From: Chryseobacterium indologenes
GTDB lineage: Bacteria > Bacteroidota > Bacteroidia > Flavobacteriales > Weeksellaceae
DNA length: 64,000 nucleotides
Direction of reading: 5' to 3'
Assembly: GCA_002439165.1 (NCBI GenBank)
Contig: DJTE01000030.1
Span: 62,001 to 126,000, forward strand
In this document: positions 1 to 9,257 of the stretch, one piece after another
How the letters are laid out: each line of letters starts with the position of its first letter
Position numbering within the stretch: the first letter of the stretch is position 1
The notes under the pieces: model-generated
The model's database searches: none
What the model was told of the DNA's origin: nothing
What the model saw: the letters and a program-made list of their open reading frames with translations, nothing else
Position numbers and translations under genes: made by a program

Positions 1-1003
1 CTGTCTGAAAAATCAGCTTTCAAGATTTCTGGATTTTGAAGGAAGCGGACCGAACAAAGCTGAACTGGTGAACAACTACGACTGGATGAAAAATATTTCC
101 TTCCTGGATTTTGCCAAAAATGTAGGAAAGAATATCACCGTTAATTACATGATGGCTAAAGACTCTGTAAAGAAGAGATTTTCCGGTGAAGGGGGTGCCG
201 ACGGAATGAGCTTTACGGAATTTACTTATCAGCTGATCCAGGGCTATGATTTCCTCCACTTATATCAGAATAACAATGTAAAACTGCAGATGGGAGGATC
301 TGACCAATGGGGAAATATCACCACGGGAACAGAACTGATCCGCAGAAAAGCCCAGGGAGAAGCATTTGCATTAACAGTTCCCCTGATCACCAAAGCGGAT
401 GGTTCTAAATTCGGAAAGTCTGAAAGCGGAGAAAATTACTGGCTGGATAAAAAGAAAACTTCCCCTTATAAATTCTACCAGTTCTGGCTGAACGCTACCG
501 ATGAAGATGCTGAAAGGTTCATTAAGTTCTATACTTTCTTAGGCAAAGAAGAGATCGAAGCTTTAATTGAAGAACACAAAACTGCAGCTCACGAAAGAAA
601 ACTTCAGAAAAAACTGGCGGAAGAAGTAACGGTATGGGTACACGGAAGAGAAGAATATGAAAAAGCACTTAAAGCTTCCGAAATTCTTTTCGGACGTTCA
701 ACCGCTGAAGATCTGGTAAGCCTGGACGAGGAAACCTTCCTTGAAGTTTTTGACGGTGTTCCGCAAAAGGAAATTGCAAAATCTGATGTTTTAGGAATAA
801 ATATAGTTGATCTTCTTTCTGAAAAATCAGGATTTCTGAAATCGAAAAGTGAAGCTCAGAGAGAAATTAAAGGAAATGCTATCTCTGTAAATAAACAGAA
901 AATAAATGATACCTATACCGCCGGTGAAGCCGATCTTATCGACGGTAAATTCCTGTTGCTTCAAAAAGGTAAAAAAAGCTATTTTATTGTAAAAGTTCAG
1001 TAA
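1..1003 (+). CDS. tyrS: Tyrosyl-tRNA synthetase, C-terminal part (5' end outside window)
   Basis: Charges tRNA-Tyr with tyrosine in the cytoplasm. The reading frame is open from base 2, so the gene starts upstream of the window; about 333 codons are present. Visible are the class I Rossmann-core segment with QMGGSDQWGN, which lines the tyrosine/ATP pocket in bacterial TyrRS, and the KMSKS-type loop as KFGKS (near base 410). The last ~80 residues look like the S4-type RNA-binding domain that binds the tRNA (KSKSEAQREIKGNAISVN). The family is ~430 residues, so roughly 100 residues are missing at the N terminus. A terminator follows 24 bases after the stop. Confidence 0.97.
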   Translation, partial: CLKNQLSRFLDFEGSGPNKAELVNNYDWMKNISFLDFAKNVGKNITVNYMMAKDSVKKRFSGEGGADGMSFTEFTYQLIQGYDFLHLYQNNNVKLQMGGSDQWGNITTGTELIRRKAQGEAFALTVPLITKADGSKFGKSESGENYWLDKKKTSPYKFYQFWLNATDEDAERFIKFYTFLGKEEIEALIEEHKTAAHERKLQKKLAEEVTVWVHGREEYEKALKASEILFGRSTAEDLVSLDEETFLEVFDGVPQKEIAKSDVLGINIVDLLSEKSGFLKSKSEAQREIKGNAISVNKQKINDTYTAGEADLIDGKFLLLQKGKKSYFIVKVQ

Positions 1004-1333
1004 TACGCTTAACAAAATATGATGAAAAGACTGTGTACAACAGTCTTTTTTTGTTTTCTGTTCCTGTAAAAAGAAAACCACGGCATCAAACCGTGGCATT
1101 CATGAGAAAGTATCGCTTTTAAAGCTCCGTAATCATCACGGCTCTGTATATAAAAAGATGAAAGACCTGTTATCTATGATTTTTTATCTGTTCCGAAACC
1201 TTTACAAAACTATCCGCGGGAGAAACATGTGGCAATCCTTAAAAAAATGTAATTTTTTCTACTGGTTTTTAGGTATTTTTAACAGATAGATTTTTAATTA
1301 TATTCAGCCTTTAAATTCCGAACCGGACTAATT
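1004..1333. other. Intergenic region between tyrS and a histidine kinase gene
   Basis: 330 bases without a supported gene. It holds the tyrS terminator and a second hairpin at 1078-1096 (CCACGG, 7-base loop, CCGTGG) with a T-rich flank only on the minus strand, where no gene lies upstream of it. The remainder is AT-rich and must contain the promoter of the kinase gene at 1334, but I see no full consensus promoter. Confidence 0.6.
1028..1052 (+). terminator. Rho-independent terminator of tyrS
   Basis: A perfect 7-bp stem (AGACTGT/ACAGTCT) with a 5-base loop is followed by seven T. It sits 24 bases after the tyrS stop. Confidence 0.85.
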
Positions 1334-3328
1334 ATGAATAGAATACTGTATCTTTTATGCTTTTTGAGCTGTTTCTCTGTACATGCACAGGAACTGTTCC
1401 CGCTTAATGAAAAAAAATATACAGACAGTCTTCAGCAGATCATCAGTGCGCCTGCGGATGGCATTTCCAAAACAGATGCTTATTTTATTTTGTCCGATTA
1501 TTACAGAAATGCAGACAGCACATTAAGTAAAAAGTATCTGGAAAACGGCAGAATATCGGGAGAAAAAGACCCTTTTACCGCTGCCCGTTATTACTACTAT
1601 GAAGGCCAGTATTATTTTGACAGGAATAAAGAGAAGGCTGCAGGCTCCTACCAAAAAGCAATACAGGCACTCTCAAAATTCAAAGGAAGAAAGTCTGATT
1701 TTTATAAGGCTTTATCATGGTACAGCTACGGAATTACCCGAAAAAATAAAGAAGGCTACCCTTACTGTATCAAAATAATGCTTGAAAATAGCATTCCGGC
1801 AGCCGAACCTTACGGAGACACCAAAATGCTTGGCTTTTTATACACTCAGCTGGCTCTCATGCTTACCTATAATGCGGAATTCGGAAAGGCAGACGGGTAT
1901 AATATCAAAGCGATCGACATTCTTGAACAAAAAGCGCCTCACTCTGCTGAGCTCTTCTATGCCTATCTTGGCAGATCAGGAAATTACTGCTATCAGGCCA
2001 AAGGCAGTATTGGTAAAAAATTCCTGAATCAGGCGGAAAATATGATCCTTCCCTACCCGGAATCTTCAGCCAATGCTTCTTATTATTACAGCAGAGCTTT
2101 ATATTTTATCTCTCAGCAGGAGCATGAAAAAGCACTGGAAGTCATAGAAAAAGGATTGTTTTATACTAAAAAATTCAATATGCAGCTGCTGATGCAGATG
2201 TTCTATTTCCAGAAGTACGATACCTACAAAAAACTGAAAAAATATAAAGAAGCGAAAAGCCTGCTGGAAAATGTACTCGCCGAAAAAACTCTGGGTATGG
2301 ATCTCAACAACAGGAAGACCATATACAGCCATTTGTCCAATCTCAATGAAATTATGGGAGACCCGGTTCAGGCTCTGGTGTGGGAAAGGAGATACTCAAA
2401 ACTGAGCGACAGTTTACATACCGAAAACGTGAAACTGGAGATCAATAAACTGGAAGCAAAATTCAGCGCATCCGAAAAAGAGAAAAAAATAGCACTCCTC
2501 AACGCTGAGAAAAATCAGAAGCAGCTGGAGGTTAATAAAAAGAATTATTATCTGTGGGTATTAAGTCTCGCGCTGTTATTTCTCATCAGTCTGCTTGCCT
2601 TTTTATTTGTTATTTACCGGAACAATAAAAAGCTTTCCGAGCAGAAGGAGATCAACCTTCAGCAGAAAATAGAAGATATTAAGCAGAAAGAAGAACTGGC
2701 TCTTACCAAAGCCATTCTTGAGGGGGAAGAGAGAGAACGAGAACGTATTGCCAAAGATCTTCATGATGGACTGGGCGGAATGCTGGCGGGAGTAAAAATC
2801 AATCTGTCTGCATGGTCTTCGGCACACCTTGATCCCGAGCAGCAGCAGCATTTTTATAAAATTCTGAACCAGCTTGATCATTCTGTAAAGGAACTCAGGC
2901 ATGTAGCCCGGAATCTGATGCCAGAATCTCTGTTTAACTTCGGACTGGAAACCGCTTTGAACGATCTGTGTGAATTCTACACCCGCACCGATCTTGAAAT
3001 ATGTTTTCAACCCATTAATATTGAAAAAAATATCCCCCTCAACATTCAGCTCAATATTTACAGAATTGTACAGGAATTATTGGCCAATGCTGTAAAACAT
3101 GCACAGGCCAGCAGTATTCTTCTTCAGTGTTCGCAATCCGGTGAAAATTTCCTGATCACTATTGAAGACAATGGAAAAGGATTTAAAAAAGATCTGAAAA
3201 ACAATACCAAAAGCATGGGGCTCCGGAATCTCAGAAACCGCGTGAATTACCTGAAAGGAAAAATGGAAGTGAGCTCTGACAGCCAGGGAACAAATATCAA
3301 CATAGAACTTAACATCAATGGAGAATAA
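1334..3328 (+). CDS. Sensor histidine kinase with TPR-like sensor region, HisKA_3 type
   Basis: Membrane kinase that phosphorylates the adjacent regulator. A signal peptide (residues 1-18, ending VHAQ) leads into a periplasmic helical TPR-like region (about 60-380); one membrane span lies near 405-427 and a coiled coil follows. The phosphoacceptor is His477 in AKDLHDGLGG, the NarX/DesK-type dimerisation motif. The ATPase has an N-box (QELLANAVKHA), a G1 box (EDNGKGF) and a G2 box (MGLRNLRNR). The ligand is unknown. The gene overlaps the response regulator by 11 bases, so the two are translated as a pair. Confidence 0.93.
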   Translation: MNRILYLLCFLSCFSVHAQELFPLNEKKYTDSLQQIISAPADGISKTDAYFILSDYYRNADSTLSKKYLENGRISGEKDPFTAARYYYYEGQYYFDRNKEKAAGSYQKAIQALSKFKGRKSDFYKALSWYSYGITRKNKEGYPYCIKIMLENSIPAAEPYGDTKMLGFLYTQLALMLTYNAEFGKADGYNIKAIDILEQKAPHSAELFYAYLGRSGNYCYQAKGSIGKKFLNQAENMILPYPESSANASYYYSRALYFISQQEHEKALEVIEKGLFYTKKFNMQLLMQMFYFQKYDTYKKLKKYKEAKSLLENVLAEKTLGMDLNNRKTIYSHLSNLNEIMGDPVQALVWERRYSKLSDSLHTENVKLEINKLEAKFSASEKEKKIALLNAEKNQKQLEVNKKNYYLWVLSLALLFLISLLAFLFVIYRNNKKLSEQKEINLQQKIEDIKQKEELALTKAILEGEERERERIAKDLHDGLGGMLAGVKINLSAWSSAHLDPEQQQHFYKILNQLDHSVKELRHVARNLMPESLFNFGLETALNDLCEFYTRTDLEICFQPINIEKNIPLNIQLNIYRIVQELLANAVKHAQASSILLQCSQSGENFLITIEDNGKGFKKDLKNNTKSMGLRNLRNRVNYLKGKMEVSSDSQGTNINIELNINGE

Positions 3329-3956
3329 AAGAATAAATATCGTTATTGCAGATGACCACCCCATCGTTATCGAGGGACTGAAAATGATGCTGAACAGCCA
3401 GCCTTTTTTTCATATCTCCGAAAGTTTTACTTCCGGCCTGGAGACCATCAGCTTCATCCGCTCCCATGAAGTGGATATCATTCTCCTTGATATTGCTCTG
3501 CCGGATGCCAACGGAACAGAACTTTGCCGGGAAATCAAGAAAATATCTCCTGAAACGGCTGTTATCATGTTCAGTAACAGGTCTGAGCGGAGTATCATCA
3601 TGCAGTCTATACAGAACGGAGCCAGCGGATATCTGCTGAAGAACACTTCTATCGATGAACTGGTTGTGTGTATCAGAGGAGCGCTTTCCGGCAATATCGT
3701 TTTCTGCAATGAGACGAAACAGATCATCAGCAGGCCTTCTTCAAATGATTTTCCGGTTCCGAGACTTACCAAAAGAGAGAAACAGATCCTACATATGGTG
3801 GCCCAGGGAAAGACGAGTGCCGTTATTGCAGAAGAACTTTTTTTAAGTCCGCTTACCGTAGATACCCACCGGAAAAATCTGTTGCAGAAGTTTCAGGCTA
3901 AAAATTCAACGGAGCTGATCAACCGGGCGGTACAGATGCATCTGATGGAGGAATAA
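3318..3956 (+). CDS. NarL/LuxR-type response regulator
   Basis: DNA-binding partner of the kinase just upstream. The receiver domain (residues 5-120) has the acidic pair DD near position 12, phospho-acceptor Asp58 in LLDIALPDANG, and a Lys in SGYLLKNTS. The LuxR-type helix-turn-helix (about 150-205) reads LTKREKQILHMVAQGKTS and then the recognition region LSPLTVDTHRKNLLQKF. At 212 residues it has the normal length. The ATG lies inside the last codons of the kinase. Targets are not evident. Confidence 0.95.
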   Translation: MENKRINIVIADDHPIVIEGLKMMLNSQPFFHISESFTSGLETISFIRSHEVDIILLDIALPDANGTELCREIKKISPETAVIMFSNRSERSIIMQSIQNGASGYLLKNTSIDELVVCIRGALSGNIVFCNETKQIISRPSSNDFPVPRLTKREKQILHMVAQGKTSAVIAEELFLSPLTVDTHRKNLLQKFQAKNSTELINRAVQMHLMEE

Positions 3957-3966
3957 AAAAACAAAA

Positions 3967-3996
3967 AAACCGCTTCTCTGAAAGCGGTTTTTATAT
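3967..3996. terminator. Bidirectional terminator between convergent genes
   Basis: A 9-bp stem (AAACCGCTT/AAGCGGTTT, loop 3976-3981) is flanked by an A-run on the left and a T-run on the right, so it can end transcription of the regulator at 3956 and of the lipoprotein gene at 4015. Confidence 0.85.
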
Positions 3997-4014
3997 TTTA
4001 TATAAGAATTAAAA

Positions 4015-4434
4015 TTACAATTCCAGGAAGCTATAATCAATAGAAGCTACCATAGGACCTGCTCCTTTTTTCTTATCGGTTCTTACTATTTCTCCGTCTA
4101 TCCAAAGATTGATGACCAATTCTGAATCCGGCTGTGGAAGGTCTGCTTTAGCATCAAGATTGAGCTGTGCCTGGCTTGAGTTTACAAAAAACTCACCGCT
4201 GGTCCAGGTAGTTCCCACTGGATCAAATATATCGGTTTTTACGGTTCCTACCTGTGTTACAATAGCCTTAATCACTCCGCCAGTAGTTGTTTTTACTTCA
4301 AACTGAACGACATGATCCTGAAATTCGTCATCATCATCCTTTTTACAGGAATTCACAACGGTAATTACAGAAAATAATAAAACGAATAAAAAAGAAAGTC
4401 TAAGTAAACTTTTTGATTTGTAAAATTGCTTCAT
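4015..4434 (-). CDS. Small lipoprotein with surface-export type signal, function unknown
   Basis: 139 residues. I take the ATG at 4434 (MKQFYKSKSLLRLS) rather than an upstream extension, because this places a classic lipoprotein signal at the N terminus: a hydrophobic stretch ending VVNSC, lipidated Cys. The mature end reads CKKDDDDEF. A Lys followed by acidic residues directly after the Cys matches the lipoprotein export signal described for Bacteroidota surface lipoproteins, so the protein may face outward. The rest is beta-rich without a recognised domain; a negatively charged GGAG precedes the ATG only two bases away and is too close to be an ordinary ribosome site. Confidence 0.75.
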   Translation of the reverse strand: MKQFYKSKSLLRLSFLFVLLFSVITVVNSCKKDDDDEFQDHVVQFEVKTTTGGVIKAIVTQVGTVKTDIFDPVGTTWTSGEFFVNSSQAQLNLDAKADLPQPDSELVINLWIDGEIVRTDKKKGAGPMVASIDYSFLEL

Positions 4435-4660
4435 TTCTCCAAATAGATTTTTTAATGTTTCAAATATAAGTTTTTTATTAATATAAAAATAACTTTTATG
4501 AAAATTTTCCAATAAAGATTTGCAAACAATATCAAATCGGCAAAACTGTAAATTTACCGCTGTACAGTGCCTAAAAGGTATGGAAAGGTAAAATCATGGA
4601 TGATCCGGCCTGTGGAATAAAACCACGGTATTTGAAATCCGGAAAATATGATTTATTAGT

Positions 4661-4668
4661 TATATTTG
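4661..4668 (+). promoter_or_regulatory. Bacteroidota -7 box placed right at the start codon
   Basis: TATATTTG matches TAnnTTTG and ends four bases before the ATG at 4673, so the transcript may be nearly leaderless. A TTTG at 4631-4634 is 26 bases away, longer than the usual 17-23, so the -33 element is uncertain. Confidence 0.45.
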
Positions 4669-4672
4669 CTGT

Positions 4673-5311
4673 ATGAATTTAGATTATCTTGTAAGAGAAC
4701 CGGAAAATATTACCTCTGCTACTCCTGTGCTTTTTATGCTTCATGGGTATGGCAGCAATGAGCAGGATCTTTTCAGTTTCAGGGAAACTCTTCCCTCCGA
4801 CTGGCTTATTGTAAGTTTCAGAGCCCCAAGAGAGACACAGTTTGAAGGATATTCCTGGTATGATATTAATTTCAATGATCCGGAAAATTTTATAGATGTT
4901 GTTCAGGCCAGAGAGTCTCTGAACAGCGTTTTGGAAAGCATTCTTAAAATCATCAATCATTATGGGGTTACGGACAGTAAAGTTCATTTATGCGGATTCA
5001 GCCAGGGAGGTATATTATGTTATGCTCTGGCATTAACGAACCCTGAACTGTTCAGTTACGTAGCCTGCCTGAGCAGTTACCCGGAAGAAAAAATTCTGGA
5101 CGGCATTGTGAAGGACAAAAAGAAGCTGGAAAGGCTCCGTTTTTTTGTATCGCATGGTACTGATGATGCTGTAATCCCTCTTGAATGGGGAAGAAAGGCT
5201 GCAGATCTTCTTTATGACCTGAACTGTTATTTTACTTTCAGAGAATATATGAGCGGTCATGGCGTCAACCAGAAAAATTATATGGATCTGATGGATTTTT
5301 TCTCAAAATAA
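4673..5311 (+). CDS. Carboxylesterase/phospholipase-type alpha/beta hydrolase
   Basis: Probable cytoplasmic esterase of the Abhydrolase_2 family, which cleaves small carboxylic or thio esters. Seen in the sequence: oxyanion region LFMLHGYGSNEQDL near the N terminus, nucleophile elbow GFSQGG (catalytic Ser), the acid in SHGTDDAVIPLEWG, and the catalytic His in SGHGVN. At 212 residues it matches the family. No signal peptide is present. It stands alone between terminators, so the context gives no substrate. Confidence 0.88.
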   Translation: MNLDYLVREPENITSATPVLFMLHGYGSNEQDLFSFRETLPSDWLIVSFRAPRETQFEGYSWYDINFNDPENFIDVVQARESLNSVLESILKIINHYGVTDSKVHLCGFSQGGILCYALALTNPELFSYVACLSSYPEEKILDGIVKDKKKLERLRFFVSHGTDDAVIPLEWGRKAADLLYDLNCYFTFREYMSGHGVNQKNYMDLMDFFSK

Positions 5312-5369
5312 AACAAACTTCCATTAAATATTATTAATCAACACAGCCTTATCAATTGCTGTTTATATA

Positions 5370-5397
5370 AACATTCCTGCTTTTGGAATGTTTTTTT
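5370..5397 (+). terminator. Terminator of the esterase gene
   Basis: AACATTCC/GGAATGTT stem of 8 bp with a 7-base loop followed by a T-run, about 60 bases past the stop at 5311. Confidence 0.85.
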
Positions 5398-5432
5398 ATT
5401 ACAAATCGGGATAAATTCACTAAATTCAGTAA

Positions 5433-6758
5433 ATGAAACTGAAGTTTTTTTTACTGGTATTATTTGCAAGCATTTTTATTCATGCCCAGAAAAATTCTTT
5501 TGAACTGATCAATGTGCCGAAAGCAGTTATTCCGTTTAAGCTTATTAATAATCTGATCTTTATTCCGGTGAATGTAAACGGGGCAGAGCTTACTTTTCTG
5601 CTGGATACCGGCGTTGCGGAGACGCTGCTCTTCAGCCTGGATAATAAAGAGCTTAAGCTGTCTAACGTCGAAAAGATGAAATTTTCAGGTCTTGGGGAAA
5701 ACCTCAGTGTTGACGGTCTTAAATCAGACCGTAATCTTGCCAGAATTGGGGAACACCTTGTCAATACATCCATGATGCTGTATCTTATTATGGATGAGGA
5801 GTTCAATATTTCCTCCCATGTAGGAATCCCTGTGAATGGAGTTATCGGATATCATTTTTTCAAGAACCACCCTGTCTCAATAGATTATATATCAAAAAAA
5901 ATAACCGTTTATCAGAATTCGGAGAGCGTAAAAAAGAAAGTCAGAAAGTATGAGGAACTCCCGATTACCATAGAACATGACAAGCCTTATCTGGCTGCTG
6001 ATGTGGAAATGACCAATGAAAAGAAAAGTTCAAAATTGCTGATCGACCTGGGAAACAGCGATGCAATATGGCTCTTCCCCACTCTTATCAAAGATTTTGT
6101 GTACAACAGACCTAATATTGACGATTTTCTTGGCCGTGGTTTCAATGGGGATATATTTGGAAAAAGAAGCAGGATTCATTATTTTTATCTCGGAAAGTTT
6201 CAGTTTGAAAAACCTCTTACCGCTATGCCGGACGAATATTCCATTCAGCATGTAAAGCTGGTAGCAGACAGAAAAGGTTCCGTAGGGGGAGAGATCATGC
6301 GGCGCTTTACGAATGTGTTTGATTACTCCGCAGGCAAGCTTTATCTGAAAAAGAACAAAAACTTCGATGATTCTTTTCATTTCAATATGAGCGGACTGGA
6401 TTTTAAACAGGATGGGCTGGAATGGCATGAAGACCGTGTAGCTATAAAACCTCAGGGAAATGTAGTCATGAGCAACGGAGTATATACGGAAAGTACGTTT
6501 CAGTATAAATTCAGTTTAAAACCCTTATTTTCGATCGCCGGTGTACGAAAGGACTCTCCCGGATACAAAGCCGGTCTAAAGAAAGATGACCGCATACTGA
6601 GCATTAACGGAAGAAAAACCGCTGATATGACCCTGGAAAAAATTATTGAGCTGATGAGATCTGATGAAGGGAGAAATATCAACATGGTTATTCAGCGGCA
6701 AGACCAGCAGATGACTTTAAGTTTTGTATTAGAAGATCCAATTCCCTATCAAGAGTAA
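5433..6758 (+). CDS. Secreted retropepsin-like aspartyl protease with C-terminal PDZ domain
   Basis: Exported protein (signal peptide 1-18, ending IHAQ). Two aspartyl-protease lobes are visible: FLLDTGVAET near residue 65, with the catalytic DTG, and LLIDLGNSDAIW near 205, where the second motif is DLG. A PDZ domain occupies about 360-435 (VRKDSPGYKAGLKKDDRI and SINGRK). This protease-PDZ architecture is common in Bacteroidota; it probably trims or binds envelope proteins, though no substrate can be inferred. The second motif DLG rather than DTG could lower activity. The membrane protein gene follows after 10 bases, so the two form an operon. Confidence 0.85.
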   Translation: MKLKFFLLVLFASIFIHAQKNSFELINVPKAVIPFKLINNLIFIPVNVNGAELTFLLDTGVAETLLFSLDNKELKLSNVEKMKFSGLGENLSVDGLKSDRNLARIGEHLVNTSMMLYLIMDEEFNISSHVGIPVNGVIGYHFFKNHPVSIDYISKKITVYQNSESVKKKVRKYEELPITIEHDKPYLAADVEMTNEKKSSKLLIDLGNSDAIWLFPTLIKDFVYNRPNIDDFLGRGFNGDIFGKRSRIHYFYLGKFQFEKPLTAMPDEYSIQHVKLVADRKGSVGGEIMRRFTNVFDYSAGKLYLKKNKNFDDSFHFNMSGLDFKQDGLEWHEDRVAIKPQGNVVMSNGVYTESTFQYKFSLKPLFSIAGVRKDSPGYKAGLKKDDRILSINGRKTADMTLEKIIELMRSDEGRNINMVIQRQDQQMTLSFVLEDPIPYQE

Positions 6759-6768
6759 TATTTGAAAT

Positions 6769-7296
6769 ATGAAAACCGAAGAAACCACATTAGATAAAAT
6801 AAGGACCCGCCCGAGATTCAAAATGTATACGCATCTTACCAAAGAAGAATATGCGGATAATCTGAAAAAATACCTTGCCGAACACAAAGATGAATTTTCC
6901 GGTAACGTCAACAAAGAAGTGGCCACCATCTATGTAGAGACGGAATATGACAGCTACTGGAAGCCTCGGCTTTCTTTAAGGGTGGAGATTGAAGAGGATC
7001 ATACGGCAATACGGGGTGTTTTTGGCCCCAGCTCGGCAGTATGGACCTTTTTCATGTTCCTTTATTTTTCTTTTTCTATTCTATGGATGACTTTCTTCAC
7101 GATGTATTATGTAGAAAAACAAATAAAAAGCGCCGAATACCCCTGGGCACTCAGCGCTTCTTTTATAATGCTGTTCTGCATACTTCTTACGTATATCGCT
7201 GCAAGATTCGGGCAGCATAAGGGTAAAGATGAAATGCTGAAACTCAGACGATTTGCTGAAGAATCTACTTTACAGTTTGAGAAAAAGATCAGTTAA
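6769..7296 (+). CDS. Hypothetical membrane protein with two spans
   Basis: I do not recognise the family. The 175 residues have a soluble, charged N-terminal half (1-85), then two hydrophobic helices at roughly 88-113 (AVWTFFMFLYFSFSILW) and 125-145 (WALSASFIMLFCILLTYI), and a short charged C-terminal tail. It starts 10 bases after the protease-PDZ gene, so it is likely co-transcribed with it, and its last 8 bases overlap the convergent L,D-transpeptidase gene. Confidence 0.7.
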   Translation: MKTEETTLDKIRTRPRFKMYTHLTKEEYADNLKKYLAEHKDEFSGNVNKEVATIYVETEYDSYWKPRLSLRVEIEEDHTAIRGVFGPSSAVWTFFMFLYFSFSILWMTFFTMYYVEKQIKSAEYPWALSASFIMLFCILLTYIAARFGQHKGKDEMLKLRRFAEESTLQFEKKIS

Positions 7297-8320
7297 CGGG
7301 AAGCTCCTGCGGTTTTTCTGCCGGAGCAGCCATTGCTTTCGCCGTTTTGATAGAATCGGCCACCCTTTCTCTGTTGTCCTGCTCTTTGATCATTTTTTCA
7401 ACATTCGGCTCCAGAAGTCTGTTCATTTCTTCTACTGAAATATTGTTGGCATTCGGGTCTTCAAGAAGTTTTCTCCAGGGTTTTCTTCCTCCCCATTTAT
7501 AGTCTCCGAAAACCATTACCGGGGTTCCTTTTGCTTTTGTAGTAGCTCCTCCCGGATTCAGGATCCAGGTATCTGCATAAGAGTACAGCCACTGAGCATC
7601 TTTCATTAAGAGACGCAGACAGGAGTGTGATGCAGGATAGCCCGGCAGATCATACTGATGCCATCCGATTCCTCCGATATTGTGAATATTGAAATTGTAG
7701 GGAAGCTTCCATTCACTGCTGACTGTGGAAATGGAAAGTTTCTTTTTCCAGTTGGCAAAAGTAAGGCCTCTGGTCGTCTGGGCCGATTTTTTTCCCATAC
7801 TTGTCGGGCCCCATTTTACAAGGCTTCCATTGGAATATACTCCGTAAGCCTGGATAGGATATGAAAAGATGACAAATTTTTTCACGCCACTTAATACGTC
7901 GAGCTGCATGGGAAACGGCGAATAAGCCATGAGGGTTGTATCTATTTTTGCCGGAACCACCAGAGTATCGGCATTCCATTTGTTTTTGGAATCAAGCCTG
8001 TTCAGGGCTAAGATCGCATAGCGTTCCCGTTCATTATATTTTTTGCTGAATTCTGCATAGACGGAATCTCTCAGCTTTTTATCTTTCGGAAGGACCAGTG
8101 CATTGTAAAAACCATTTTCCTGCATTGCCGGCGGCATGGATTCTTTTTTCACCACAGAATCCTTTTTTACAGAATCTTTTTCTGCAACAGGATTTTCGGA
8201 TGAGGAAACGGTATCTTTAAAAGTATCGCTGATCTTTTCAATTTCTTTTTTACATGAAACCATCAATACAGCACAAAAACCGGCATATAAGAATGATTTT
8301 TTCACAGATATGTTTTTCAT
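7289..8320 (-). CDS. L,D-transpeptidase (YkuD) lipoprotein
   Basis: Cross-links peptidoglycan peptides or attaches proteins to the wall in the periplasm. The N terminus is a lipoprotein signal ending MVSC, followed by KKEIEK. A long linker rich in Lys, Ser and acidic residues precedes the YkuD domain (about residues 145-275). The catalytic signature reads GWHQYDLPGYPASHSCLRL, with the His, then the SHSC nucleophile Cys and following Arg. The family consensus has SHGC; Ser in place of Gly is seen in other members. The tail (280-343) is charged and helical. Monocistronic, convergent with the gene at 6769. Confidence 0.9.
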   Translation of the reverse strand: MKNISVKKSFLYAGFCAVLMVSCKKEIEKISDTFKDTVSSSENPVAEKDSVKKDSVVKKESMPPAMQENGFYNALVLPKDKKLRDSVYAEFSKKYNERERYAILALNRLDSKNKWNADTLVVPAKIDTTLMAYSPFPMQLDVLSGVKKFVIFSYPIQAYGVYSNGSLVKWGPTSMGKKSAQTTRGLTFANWKKKLSISTVSSEWKLPYNFNIHNIGGIGWHQYDLPGYPASHSCLRLLMKDAQWLYSYADTWILNPGGATTKAKGTPVMVFGDYKWGGRKPWRKLLEDPNANNISVEEMNRLLEPNVEKMIKEQDNRERVADSIKTAKAMAAPAEKPQELPVN

Positions 8321-8393
8321 AAATAAAATAGGTCACTTAGTTTGGCTACCCAGTGCAAATATCAGACCTAAAATTGAATCAGAAAAGACATTC

Positions 8394-8420
8394 TGAAAAA
8401 TACCGTAAAAAAACGGTATT
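8394..8420 (-). terminator. Terminator of the LuxR-family regulator
   Basis: On the minus strand AATACCGT, a 6-base loop and ACGGTATT are followed by a T-run, 16 bases after the stop at 8437. Confidence 0.8.
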
Positions 8421-8436
8421 CTGATCCTAATCTGTG

Positions 8437-9195
8437 TTACAGCAGTTTATTGGTTTTGGCGTATGCAAATGCTTCCGCAATGTTGTTTACCCCTATTTTT
8501 TCGAAGAGTTTTTTACGGTGGAACTTTACGGTATCTGCCGTAATAAATAATTTCCCGGCTATTTCGCTGATGGTCATTCCGCTGGTATACAGCCGTAAAA
8601 TTTCATGTTCCCGCTCTGAAAGTTTTATTTTTTCTTCTTTATTCCACTGATCTGCAGCCGGATCATATTTCCATATTTCATCCGATCCTTCTTTGCTCAG
8701 CACAATGTTCCCGGATTCGGTACTGTTGGAAAGGGATACGAAACATAAAGCCTTCCATACCTGTCCGTTTTCAGCGAGAAACATGGGGGTAAGCTTGTGA
8801 TTGACAAGGATTTCATTCTTTTTACCGTTCATCAGGTGAAAATCGTAGGATATACTGTATTTTTTTCTATCAGAAACCGGGATTTTGTCGTAAAATTCAA
8901 ATCCTGCCTTATTGATCTTTATCAAAAGTTCCACATCTTCCGGTCTTACGTGCTGAAAATAAAAGGCATATCCAAGCTCCTTTACTTCTTCAGAAGATTT
9001 TCCGCACAGGAACAGAGGATTATCGGAAACATACTCGAACGATTTAGTCTGGTAATTGATTACATATAGGCTTTGGTACGTAATTCTCGCAAATGCTCTT
9101 ACTGCTTCCAGATAATCTCCGGACTGCGAAAAATCGATCTCAGCATCTCTGCTCAATTCATTGTTTTCATTAAAGAATCTTTTTATTTCGTCCAT
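8437..9195 (-). CDS. LuxR-type regulator with PAS-like N-terminal domain
   Basis: Transcription factor of 252 residues with no phospho-receiver. The first ~150 residues look like a PAS-type sensor fold (SFEYVSDNPLFLCGKSSEEV, then KNEILVNHKLTPMFL). The C-terminal helix-turn-helix reads LSEREHEILRLYTSGMT, then ISEIAGKLFITADTVKFHRK. Such regulators are common in Chryseobacterium; the ligand is unknown. It diverges from the small protein gene at 9338, and inverted repeats in the shared 142-base gap are candidate operators. Its upstream flank contains GGCTACCC, also seen at 8344-8351. Confidence 0.85.
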   Translation of the reverse strand: MDEIKRFFNENNELSRDAEIDFSQSGDYLEAVRAFARITYQSLYVINYQTKSFEYVSDNPLFLCGKSSEEVKELGYAFYFQHVRPEDVELLIKINKAGFEFYDKIPVSDRKKYSISYDFHLMNGKKNEILVNHKLTPMFLAENGQVWKALCFVSLSNSTESGNIVLSKEGSDEIWKYDPAADQWNKEEKIKLSEREHEILRLYTSGMTISEIAGKLFITADTVKFHRKKLFEKIGVNNIAEAFAYAKTNKLL

Positions 9196-9257
9196 ATATC
9201 CATGAGTATTAAAAAACGGCTACCCAAAAAGGTAGTATTTATTCCGGCAGTACAAAT

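Noticed and set aside
1078..1096. Terminator of a minus-strand gene behind tyrS
   Set aside because: The hairpin has a T-rich tail only on the minus strand, but no minus-strand gene lies between 1100 and 1333.
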